Assembly: GCA_020080175.1 (NCBI GenBank)
Contig: JAGHQL010000204.1
Location: forward strand, 351-44,597
DNA length: 44,247 nt
Origin: Glutinoglossum americanum
Lineage: Eukaryota; Ascomycota; Geoglossomycetes; Geoglossales; Geoglossaceae
Direction: 5' to 3'
In this document: positions 10,036-19,697 of the stretch, one piece after another
Layout of the letters: every line of letters starts with the position of its first letter
How positions within the stretch are numbered: position 1 is the stretch's first letter
The notes under the pieces: model-generated
Seen by the model: the letters and a program-made list of their open reading frames with translations, nothing else
Databases searched by the model: none
Told to the model about the DNA's origin: nothing
Translations under genes and position numbers: made by a program

Positions 10036-11600
10036 ATGATCGGCACGGACCTCACAACCTCCGAGACGCTCTGGCTCCTGACCCTCTCAGCCGCCTGCAT
10101 CGGCATCCTCGCGAATACCTTCCAGGGAGATGGCGAGCCTCTCATCGCGTCCCTAGCACTCAGTGGACTAGGATTCGCATTCAGCTTCTGCTTAATACGA
10201 TGGCTTGGGAATGCGTTTATGCGGGTGGGGCTTAAGGGGCGGGATATGGCGAAGCTGAAAAAGGTCGAGATGTGAGTTTCCCCCACCTATTGCTTTGCGC
10301 TTGCAGGAAGGCAATTAAGGAGACATGGCTGATTATGGATGGGGAACCTCCATTCGTATAGACCGGAGATGATGGGTGCAATCTGCGCGGTTGTATATCT
10401 ACTCGTGATAATCATATTCATTCCGTTTCCGTTCTACAAGGATATCGTGGCTGCGACGTCCGGAGGGGGGAATAGGGATGTGGTTATGGAACTTAAGCAG
10501 GTGGAGACGGGGAGGTTCCTTCATCGGTTTCCGCATAGTAAGGTACGCTACGAAAAGGGGAAAACGCCTTCTATATAAATATTTCCTTTACTAACCGCAA
10601 ATGCTCAAACCTAAAGCTATCATCCTACCTATCTGCAATCCTCTCCCTCCAAGCAATGGTCATCCTCGGGCTGGCCGACGACCTCTTTGATGTTCGCTGG
10701 CGACATAAAGTCCTCCTTCCCGCCTTCGCCGCGATCCCCATGCTCATCGTCTACTTTGTCGATTTTGGCGTCACTAAAGTCGTCGTGCCCGTTCCGCTCC
10801 AATCGTACCTGGGAGAGCTCGTCGATCTCGGGTGGCTCTACTACGCTTATATGGCGGCGGTGGCGATCTTTTGTCCAAATAGTATCAATATCTTGGCCGG
10901 GATTAATGGGATTGAGGTCGCGCAGTCTATACTCATTGCCTTCCTCCTGCTATTAAATGACTCCCTATATCTCTCTCCTTTCACACCGTACCCCCACCCG
11001 GCAACAGATTCGCATCTCTTCTCTATATACCTCCTACTCCCCTTCATCGGCGTTTCCTTCGCTCTCCTCCGCCACAACTGGTACCCGGCTAAAGTCTTCG
11101 TCGGAGACACGTACTGCTATTTCGCGGGAATGGTCTTTGCCGTCGTCGGTATCCTAGGGCATTTCAGCAAAACACTCCTCCTCCTCTTCATCCCACAACT
11201 CGCAAACGCCGCATACTCTGTCCCGCAGCTCTTCCACCTTATCCCGTGTCCGCGTCACCGACTCCCGAGATTCAATCCCCGCACCGGTCTCCTCGAACCT
11301 AGCGCTACCTACTTTGATGAAAAACCCCCAGCAAAGCCAATTGCGCTGGTATTGCGATTTCTTCACCGCCTTCATCTACTAAGATTAACATTCAACGACG
11401 CCGGCGAGATCATCGAGACGACAAACCTTACTCTCCTGAACCTATGGCTGGTATGGTGGGGCCCAATGCACGAGGATAAACTCGCAATGGGCATACTAGC
11501 CCTACAGACCGTGTGTGGTTTCATAGGCCTAATAGTTCGCCATCGATTAGCGCTGTGGGTGTTTAGGGAGGATAATCTAGCTGTACGAATACCCATTTAA
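10036..11600 (+). CDS. ALG7: UDP-GlcNAc:dolichyl-phosphate GlcNAc-1-P transferase
   Basis: Three exons: 10036-10271, 10362-10542 and 10617-11600, giving 466 residues. The enzyme transfers GlcNAc-1-phosphate from UDP-GlcNAc to dolichyl phosphate on the ER membrane, the first committed step of N-glycan assembly and the target of tunicamycin. Family signatures: IPEMMGAICAVVYL at the exon 1-2 junction, IFIPFPFYKDIVA, the Asp-Asp pair in LGLADDLFDVRWRHK, FCPNSINILAGINGIEVAQS, and WYPAKVFVGDTYCYFAGM. About ten hydrophobic segments are visible. The introns are 90 and 74 nt; the second has a perfect CTAAC branch site. The ATG at 10036 is the first in frame. The gene is divergent from SEH1 and looks intact. 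Confidence 0.96.
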
Positions 11601-11882
11601 ACGTCCAGTTCGTAAGACCTTTCTTTTTTTTTCTTTGCACATTATCTATACACCAATTACCTAGCTTTAGAATTTAGACGTCAAGACCGTTGCTTCGCAA
11701 GATGGGGAAAGCCAACATCTAATATGCTTGCGTGCGTCATGGGTCCGTGGTACTCCATCCCTCAACGACTGCAAGGAGAAGACACCCCTACTCGTACCGC
11801 AAAGAGAACGGAGATCTGCAGATATGCAGACAAAAGGGAACAGGGATTTCGAGAACTAAAAAAAAAAAAAGTCGATATTAAT

Positions 11883-12035
11883 TAAGCAGGGCTCGAACTT
11901 AAAAGGTTCGGCAGACGCAACTGGTCTACCTACTCCTTCTGTCTACATCCCAATTGGGTATGGTTTTATTTACTCTGCCCCGTGTGCTCAACCACTAGGC
12001 CACGGGGCATTGAGAAAGTGAGTCCGCAAATAAAC
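11883..12035 (-). repeat. tRNA-like repeat, copy 1 (candidate Pol III RNA)
   Basis: Read on the minus strand, the element begins near 12035, has an A-box-like TGGCCTAGTGG (12002-11992), a B-box-like GTTCGAGCC (11898-11890), and a run of 13 T at 11870-11858 that could terminate Pol III. The A-box sits in the loop of an 8-bp hairpin, GCCCCGTG (12008-12001) with CACGGGGC (11984-11977). A second hairpin pairs GGTAGAC (11930-11924) with GTCTGCC (11916-11910), including a G-U pair possible only in the minus-strand RNA. The ends do not form an acceptor stem, so it is not a normal tRNA gene; a tRNA-related SINE or structured RNA fits better. Confidence 0.6.
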
Positions 12036-12204
12036 TTTTATAGCCATTTACCAACCAGCGGCACCAACTCCCCCCCCAAACATGACGGACTATGACACCG
12101 TAAATACAGTCAAGGGGAAAAAATGATGATGACGATTAAAGGCTCCCACACCGTGACACCCGCCCACAAACAGCCACACAAAAAAAAGGGGCAAAAAAAT
12201 GATA

Positions 12205-12358
12205 GCAACCAGACTCGAACCCAAAAAGGTTCAGCGGACCATTTTTTGGTCCGCCTACTCCTCGCCTACATCCCGATTGGGTATGGTTTTATTTACTCTG
12301 CCTCGTGTGCTCAACCGCTAGGCCACGAGGCATTGAGAAACCGGGTGCCCAAATAAAC
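12205..12358 (-). repeat. tRNA-like repeat, copy 2 (candidate Pol III RNA)
   Basis: Same orientation as copy 1 and 323 bp away. It carries A-box-like TGGCCTAGCGG (12325-12315), B-box-like GTTCGAGTC (12220-12212) and a T7 run at 12199-12193. The A-box hairpin is GCCTCGTG (12331-12324) with CACGAGGC (12307-12300); relative to copy 1 a C-G pair has become U-A on both sides. The second hairpin, GCGGACC (12254-12248) with GGTCCGC (12240-12234), is stronger than in copy 1, with one pair changed on both sides. A nearly unchanged core covers AGAGTAAATAAAACCATACC. Both copies share a CAAATAAAC word at the outer edge (plus strand). Confidence 0.6.
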
Positions 12359-12884
12359 ATATATGGGGGGAGGAGGGGGTCTTCCGGCGCCCACGCCGCA
12401 CACAAAGACGTAACGCGTTGGGAAATTCGAAATGTTATATGGTCACTTTGTGCTGAGTAATTGAGTGGAATCCACTGATTCGATACAAAAATAAAAAAAA
12501 TGGAGGGCGAGAGGCTGGAACCAAGTTTTCTAAAGTCACCCTCTGATTAAACAGGGTCGTCATGCAATCGAAAGCTCCGTGGAACTATTGCGATTCTATG
12601 GTTCTTTGTCCCTTTTTTTCCGGGAGGTTCATTTCTATTTCGTCTCTCTCCTAACGGCCCCCGTATTACGCAAAGAATAAAAAAGGGGGGGCCCTCCGGA
12701 GGATAAACTAAAACAAATCTACTTTGGCAAGGAGAAACATCGCCATGTGCGTAACCTCCAGAAAGCCCAGTGGGGCAAGTCCACAACGTGGATAATAGCG
12801 CCCTGTTTCCCTACGAACTAATATGCAAAAACCCACACTAGAAGAACAAGGCGAATATACCCGCGCCACCACTCCAGTGACGCC

Positions 12885-14687
12885 TCACGCATGGATGGCC
12901 TGCTGCACATGCGGATAAACCGTCACCATCCTCTGATATAAGTCCGGGAAATCCGTAATTAACACCTGAGGATCCCACGCGGCAGCGACGAAGAACGTCG
13001 CAGTACCGCTCTTCAGAGGCACCATAAAGATGTTGCAGATCTGCATGCCAATCAGGAAACTAAATGCCATGACGACGGGGGTGAAGGAACCGTTAAAGTT
13101 GTATTTCGGGGATGTGAACTGCAGGTAGAGGTAGGCGAGGAAGGCGCAGAGGTAGCCGATGGCAAGGGAGCCCATTGTAAGTACCGGGTCGATGAGGCAG
13201 TCGTTGACGAGGGCGTCGATGCCACGGTCTTTCATCATGCTTTGAGGCCGGTTAGGTTTCCATAGTGAGGAAAATGAGATGCATCGGTAGGAATTACGGG
13301 CTACTTACGTCCATGTGTCCTTTGCAGCAGCAAAGTATGCCTTTCCATAGAGTGCAATGTATGAAAAGGCGTAATGGTTGATGAATTGCACGGCCCATTC
13401 AAGGAACGAGATCAAGCACCCTGCAACGCACAGTAGAGCCGATCCAACGATGTTGCCTGACGCGCTCTCCTGCCGCTGCGCAATGCTAACTCCGTGTCTG
13501 AGCAGCTGAATGAGACTGACGATCAGACTACCGAAGCTGATGCTGCCAAAACTGTACGTCAAGGCGCGTCTCAAGGCACCTCGTGTAGCACCCTTAGGGA
13601 AGCCGCCGGGCTTTTGACTGCAAAAGTACCACGAGCCGTAGACCCCGGCGATGGTCGTATGGATGGTGTTTTTGAGCCACTCGGAAATCCAGTAGGCGGC
13701 GAAAGTGACAAACGCAATTAACCCAATGACTTTGGCTGAAGAGCAGCCAACACCGTTTACCCCGCAAGCAGGATTGTTGCCTGGCTCATACTTGATGTAG
13801 ATGGCGACCAGAGTGACCGAGAACCAGGCTGCAAAGGCCACACCTATGAGGCCTCCGATAAAGGAAACCATAAAGACATGCCCATGCTTTTTGGCTACGT
13901 CGATGGTGGTCTGAAGCATCAAGACGCTAAAGGGAATCCGGGGGATCCAGCTTATGAAGCAGAAGATATAGAAAACAGCAAATATCGCAAAGGCAATTGC
14001 GGCAGGGTAGTAGTGCTTGATAAAATAGTAGACTGCCGTTCCCAGTCCAAGTACGATCTGCATGATCCCGGTAATCCAGATGAATTGTTTAGTGAAGGCT
14101 CGTGCTCCCCAAAGGTAGGCGTAGCTCAGGATGAAAGCTACCACGAGGACGAAGGCAAATAGAACGACTGTGTTAGTTGACAGGCCAAAGTCATTATTGC
14201 CGTCGTAAATCCCTTCGCCGTTGAAAGATTTCGTCGTTGCATATCCTTGGATGGAAAGACCAGAGACTGCTACGAAACCAAGGAATGTCGCGATGAGCTG
14301 TGCAGAAATTCAGTTAGTCGCAGTAGCCGTGGGGCACTCTGGAGTACGCCGTGATAGCATTGGGATTTGAAGATGATGTGCAATTGGGGGGCAAATATAA
14401 CTGGCTGGCGAGAGTTTAGAGCCATTGACCAGCGTTGGCGAAGCCTAGCTAGACGTGTGCATTCAGTAGGTGTGTCTCACCAATATTCCAGCCCAAAGGT
14501 CATTCCATTTTGGTTTCGCAACCTTGAACGTTTGCTCAAATGTCTGCTTGTTTTCTGGCGTATACTGTTGTTGCTGGCTGTAATCTGGTGGCTGTTGAGG
14601 ATGGGGTCGCTGAGAATATTGCTGCTGTTGATCTCCGGTATAATAGTCATTGGACAGGCCACCAGGGGCCTGTTGGTTATATGCCAT
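12885..14687 (-). CDS. PNS1: Choline-transporter-like protein PNS1 (SLC44)
   Basis: Three exons on the minus strand: 14687-14481, 14297-13309 and 13239-12885, giving 516 residues, close to the usual fungal length. The N-terminus is hydrophilic and Gln/Pro/Tyr-rich, followed by KPKWNDLWAGIL, which opens the first membrane segment. About ten hydrophobic segments follow, with a Cys-containing extracellular loop (NNPACGVNGVGC) and the conserved SLC44 end: FAAAKDTWTMMKDRGIDALV, NDCLIDPVL and PLKSGTATFFVAAAWDP. The family is related to choline transporters; yeast Pns1 is a plasma-membrane protein of unclear substrate. Intron 1 is 183 nt and intron 2 is 69 nt with a CTAAC branch site. The gene is divergent from VPS36. 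Confidence 0.95.
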
Positions 14688-15337
14688 CTCCGTGAATAAT
14701 GCCTCTTCGTCGGATTGGTCGATAAGGTGTAGCTCAATGGTTGAGGTAACTGTATATGCGCCGAGGGCCAGCAGAACAACTAGCGTCATCACCATATTGG
14801 ATCCATCGATCGACGGCGCTAACTACCCAATTGGAAAACGGGCCTCAAGTAGCTGGCCCAAAGAATTTGTTTATAGGCTTCCAACCTTCCCTCAAAATCT
14901 CCAGGTCCAGCAGCCACTGGGAGAGTGTAGTGCGCATTCTAAACACGTCAGAGAGTTGAGGTTTGTTCTTTCCATGTTGGCCGACGTCATGCCTCAGTGA
15001 TGTGCATTTTCCCAGATCCTAGAGTTTATATCTAGCCCCAGCATCGTCTCCGCGAAGACCAATACTCACCTAGGTATCTTGAAATGCCGTCCTACTTAGA
15101 AGGCTACCTAGTGATGCTGAGTCTTCCAACATCAGACTATATATAATTTATTCAATTGGATTGTTGGAGTAATTCAGCGACTCGCATTGGGGTTTAGACG
15201 AGCATGCACGCCTCGTCTCTATAGCCAATCACGTTTCAATCAGTAGACTCCACACGTCGTCAACTTTGAATTTGTCCGATAACGATAAAAAACGGTCCAC
15301 CGACTGGAGGAAGTACAGTTACAAACCTATGGGATAA
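14688..15337. other. Divergent promoter region of PNS1 and VPS36
   Basis: 650 bp between two start codons on opposite strands. It contains a TATATATAA-like AT patch near 15139 and a CCAAT box at 15225-15229. Open frames here are short and without protein features. Confidence 0.5.
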
Positions 15338-17408
15338 ATGTCCTTGCAGCGCATCGACCTCACCACCGCCCTTCGGCCCTCCCTTCTGCCTGACGAAACT
15401 TTATTATTTGTACAGGATGCTGTGGGGCTATACGAAGGGTATGTTTTTTCGTCTCTTCTGCGGGCCGCTGTCTCCTCCTAACTTAGTGCATGTACTCGGT
15501 GTCCATGGAGAGGAACCTAGAGCTGACTCTCATGTACCCTTAACAGGAAATATAAGATACCAAATTGTCAAAACGGACATGCGTACCTAACATCTCATCG
15601 TGCGTGTTACGTCGATAACGAGGAGCCGAGAAAGAATTCTGTGGCAGTCGCACTGAGGGATGTTGACCGCTATGAATTTTACGCATGTCCCCTATTAAAG
15701 CCTACCTTGACTATTGGGGTTTAGCTAACTTTGTATACTCCAGGCTGGCTTCCTAAAGTCGTCTCCTAAAGTAACATTACACTTCAAGCCATCAAGACGC
15801 TCGTCTGTCTTGCTTAGTATACCATCCAGGAGCGGGACCTCATCACCTCTACCACGCACCAGCACCCCTGTGTCTCCTCTACCTCCACCTCCAGCTTCTC
15901 AGCCTGCAAGCGCTGCGACCTGGATATGTCCCATATGCTCTTTCTCAAACCCTGTCCCCTCGAATTTTGACCCCGCGTTTGCGAACGCGAATACGCCATT
16001 GCCACCATGCCTAGCGTGTGGCATTAAACCACCATTGGCGCATGTACTGAAAGCGGCTATATCAAATGCAGCCGGACGATCGGCCTCCATCGCGACATCG
16101 CAACCAGCGCAGCCAAAGTCAACGCCGCTAGAACCTTATGCCCAATCCGACACTGACCGAAACGGTAATATTGATGGAGGATCCGTAAGCGACCCAGCTC
16201 TCTACTTCTCAGCAGAGGCCACCTTCCATTGCCCCCGCTGTACATTCGCTAACCACCCGTCGTTGCTCTCTTGCGAGATGTGTGGGGCGTCTCTTGTCTC
16301 TTCGAGTGTCCCTGCTCATTTACTGGCTGCGGCTGAGCTGCACCGCTCAGAATCTCCAGGGCCATCATTAAATACACTAGGCGTTAACGGAAACGACACT
16401 GCTGAGAGTGTCAAGTTCTCTTTTCGGGCGGGAGGCGAAAAGGCCTTCTATGAAAGGCTGAAGGGGGCAATGGTCCAGCGGAAATGGCTTCTTCAGAATG
16501 CTCCCCCTATCCCCAAGCCGAATAGGCTCACCCCGAGTGACGTTATTGCCAGCGAAGGTGCCAGCAGTGAAGAGTCACAGGGGACTCCAGAGCGCAAAAA
16601 GGTCATTGGCATCGCAGGATTAGAGCGACGTGGAGTGGATATGAGGAAGAATAATGAATTGGTCATTGGCAATGCCTTCGAGGACCTAGAAGCTCTCATG
16701 GGCTCAGCCAAGGAGATAGTCGCCCTTGCAGAATCATTTGCCAGTAAACTCAACACCACAACAGGAGGCGCTGGCGGCGTTGAAGCGAATACCTTGCTTT
16801 CCGAGTCCGCCACCGCCCTTGGCCTCGTGACCACAAAAGACATGCTCGCCGGTACAGGTAGCGCCTCAGAATCCCTATACCTCTCCGAGCTAGCTCGTAA
16901 CCTTGCTGAATTTCTCACCGATGACGCCCAGGGCGTACTGAAGAGAGAGGGGGGAATCATGAGCCTGGTCGACCTGTGGGCCGTGTTCAACCGTGCACGT
17001 GGGGGCGTCGAGCTAGTTAGCCCCATGGATTTCGAGAAGGCGGCTGGGCTATGGGAGAAGTTGAAACTCCCAGTGAGACTTCGACGGTTCAGAAGCGGTT
17101 TGCTCGTCGTGCAGGGCCGGGAGCGGACAGACGAAAAGACAATTGCGAGTCTTTTAGATTGGCTAAAGGGCCTTCATTCGGCCCCCGGTGGCTATGTGGA
17201 GAACCTCGATTCGCACTGGGAAATGGAACTGTACGGTAGGGGAGTCACGGCGCAAGAGACGGCGGAGAATTTTGGATGGAGCGTTGGGGTAGCGAGCGAG
17301 GAGCTGGAGATGGCGGAGGAGAGGGGTGCATTATGCCGAGATGAAGGCGTTGAGGGAGTCAGGTTTTGGGAGAACTGGATTGTGAATCAGGACGAGTGGG
17401 TTCGATAA
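15338..17408 (+). CDS. VPS36: ESCRT-II subunit VPS36
   Basis: Three exons: 15338-15438, 15547-15682 and 15744-17408, giving 633 residues. Vps36 binds ubiquitin and phosphoinositides on endosomes and helps sort cargo into multivesicular bodies. Domains: the first half of a GLUE domain (from LLPDETLLFV to KVTLHFKPS), two NZF zinc fingers inserted in it as in yeast (C141/C144/C168/C171 and C242/C245/C256/C259), the rest of GLUE (VKFSFRAGGEKAFYERL), then the EAP30 winged-helix part (EIVALAESFASKL to the end). The first finger has a wide gap between its cysteine pairs. Intron 2 (15683-15743) starts with GC rather than GT; with GCATGT as donor, a GCTAACT branch site and CAG acceptor, it gives the expected FYAGFLKSS join. 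Confidence 0.95.
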
Positions 17409-17680
17409 GATCCAGCGCAGAGCCGTTGGCGACCGCCCACCATTACATCCTTTGGGACATGAGGGAGTCATCTTGCAAGGTTCCGGAGAAGCACTTGGAG
17501 TTTTGGGTGTATATCTAGCTATGCTCTGTAGAACACCTGAAATAAGCGTCGATGAAATTCGTCATTTCATTGACCACCTAGGGTCCCTTATATAGTGCGC
17601 CGTGTAAATGCCCAGAACCCATCTAATTTACAAAGAAAGTGCATGGATCTCTATAGCTTCATTCTTTCCAATGCCCTCTC

Positions 17681-18752
17681 TCATCCCTCCTCCAGCCTCC
17701 CCATCAGATTCTTCCTAATCCTCGTATTCACCACCCCGCCGACCCCAAATGCCGGCAAAACTCTCACAACCCTCGCCGCACAGCTAATCCCCCAGTCCTT
17801 AGCTACCTTTCTCGCCCTCTCCCTCCACGCCACCCTCCCAGCGCGATTATACAAATCCAGCCCCCACAGGTGGAACGGCGTGCTCACAACCTGCATCGCA
17901 GCCGGACACGCAAACTGCGCTACATCCGCCCTTCTCATGTGCTTCTCACTCATAGGCAATACGGGTGCTAGTATGGCAGGGAGGTTAAACGACGCGAAGA
18001 TAGTCATGGAGTCTCGAGCGGCGAAGAGGGCGTACGTGGGTAAGGGCACGGCGCGCGCGGGGATGGTGGCGAAGAGGCGGGCAAAGGTGCGGTCTTTGAA
18101 CAGGCAGAGCGCCATGTTCGTCCCCGACGTCAAGAAGAATTTCGAGGGCCCAGCAGTCACCGTCTGCGGCGGCTGGGAGTGGACCGTCGAGGAGAAGGTG
18201 TCGAGGGTATTAGCCGCGAGGTAGGTACTGGAGTAGAGCATCTAGCGATCCACGATACATCAGCCCGGCCCAAAAACTCAAAACTCAAAACCAGATGATC
18301 GGACAATCGCAGAAGGGGGGGGGGGGGAGAGAAGGAAAAGAAAAAAAAGCCACATACGAAAACCAACCCGAACGGCTTCGACAGGAAAAACCTCCGCGGC
18401 TGCAACACCAACCTCCACAGCGAAGCCCGCACGCTATCCCCCAGCTTCGCCGCCCCGGACGCATTCTCCATGATCCCCCTAGAAAGCTCCAATCGCAAAA
18501 TCAACCAATTGTCCCCCTACCCCGCCTACAAGGGGAAAAAAAAAGGAGAGAAAGAAAAACCCACCGGTCGATCATCGTGATGACGGGCGCCACCAGCCCT
18601 CCCGCGCACCCCGCGGACAGCGCATCGTATCCCAACCGCCGCGACAGGAACGCCGTGTTCCACCGCCCACCACCATCACCACCACCATCACCACCACCAC
18701 CACCCTCCCGCCTCACCGCCGCCGTCGTCGTCGTCGTCGTCGTGGCAGCCAT
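17681..18752 (-). CDS. Conserved fungal membrane-type protein, function unknown
   Basis: Three exons on the minus strand: 18752-18565, 18478-18358 and 18241-17681, giving 289 residues. The joins restore a continuous domain: GYDALSAGCAGGLVAPVITM, then RGIMENASGAAKLGDSVRAS, then FLSKPFGLVFMLYSSTYLAA, with PLPTYALFAARDSMTIFASF later. I recall similar unnamed proteins across Pezizomycotina and suspect an organelle membrane location, but cannot name a family. Several moderately hydrophobic segments are present. The first ~25 residues are low complexity (Thr run, then Gly/Asp repeats) encoded by trinucleotide repeats, so the true start may be further in. Intron 2 (18242-18357) contains a long homopolymer tract. 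The plus-strand open frame across the same region is a shadow. Confidence 0.75.
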
Positions 18753-19697
18753 TTTCGCCCGTGCGTGCGAGAATCCCGGTCTCGGAACGGAGTGCGCGAA
18801 CAAGGCCCCGAAAGCAAAACCCCCACAAAAAAGAGAGGAAAAAGAAGCTGGTTTAGCGGAATCTATCCATTCTCGGCGGGGGAAGAGAGGAATTGGGGGT
18901 TTTTTTTTTCCGTGCGGAGCGGGATTATGATTACTTGATTAAACACTCGCGTTCCTGGTGGGAAGGAGAGGGAGAGGGAGAGGGAGGAGATGGGAGAAAA
19001 AAAAAAAAAAGGCTGGGGAACTTGTTGTTGATATATATATATATTTTTTCTTTCTTTCTTTCCTTTTTCCCCACCCTCATCGCTGCCGAAAACCGGTTTG
19101 TAGCTTTCCCGTTTTTTTCTTTTCTGTGTCGGCCGGGTGAGTTTATCCCCCGCAAAAAAAAAAGCCACAGGGGCAAACAGCCAACTCCATGGAGTATGAA
19201 ATATGTTGTTCCGCAGTTCGATGATCGCGAGATCGGATGAAAGGCGGTCGAATTTGAAATTTTCACTGGGGGACGAGAAGGGAAAGCTTCAACCGACGAA
19301 GTAAAACGGCCCAAGATTGAGGAAATCAAGTGTGGCTCCAATTCTCTTTTTTTTTTTTGGTTTTTCCTTCCCCGGGACTATGAAGCTAGAGTTACACGGC
19401 GGTTGGTCGGTTCTCTCATAAAAAGAGTGAGGAAAAATAAATATAAAAAGCCTAGCAAAGGAGAATCGTGGAATGTCAAAAACAAACAGATTGATAAGGC
19501 GGGTGCGACATCCCCTCTAACTAGCCAAACTCATCCACATTCACTAGAGACAAGGAAAATAACCGCATCTCTCTTCTAGATCTCCGAATGCCCCGACAAC
19601 CTACTTGGATTGGCAGCGTGATGCTATCGTCATCATCGCCTCACATTACCGTTCCTCCAAAACTCCAAGACACAGCCACGAAGCTCAAGGCACGGTC
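18753..19697. other. Low-complexity intergenic region
   Basis: About 950 bp between the 3' end of the acyl-CoA synthetase gene and the 5' end of the preceding minus-strand gene. It holds a GGGAGA-type repeat near 18963-18995, A- and T-runs, and a TATATATATATA tract near 19031. Open frames here come from simple sequence. It should contain the promoter of the gene starting at 18752. Confidence 0.6.

Larger units (their letters stand above)
11601..12884. other. Convergent intergenic region holding two tRNA-like repeats
   Basis: About 1.28 kb between the 3' ends of ALG7 and PNS1. It contains two related minus-strand elements, listed separately. The rest has A-, G- and C-homopolymer runs and no convincing gene. 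Confidence 0.6.

Noticed and set aside
11883-12358. Two ordinary tRNA genes with introns
   Set aside because: A- and B-box motifs are present, but the ends of neither copy pair as an acceptor stem, and the 5' part folds on itself in an 8-bp hairpin instead.
12490-12560. Third copy of the tRNA-like element
   Set aside because: A GGTTCCAGCC word resembles a T-arm on the minus strand, but no A-box, conserved core or matching hairpins accompany it.
17595-18224. 209-codon plus-strand open frame
   Set aside because: It is the shadow of the minus-strand membrane-type gene, whose exons join in frame and read as a conserved protein.
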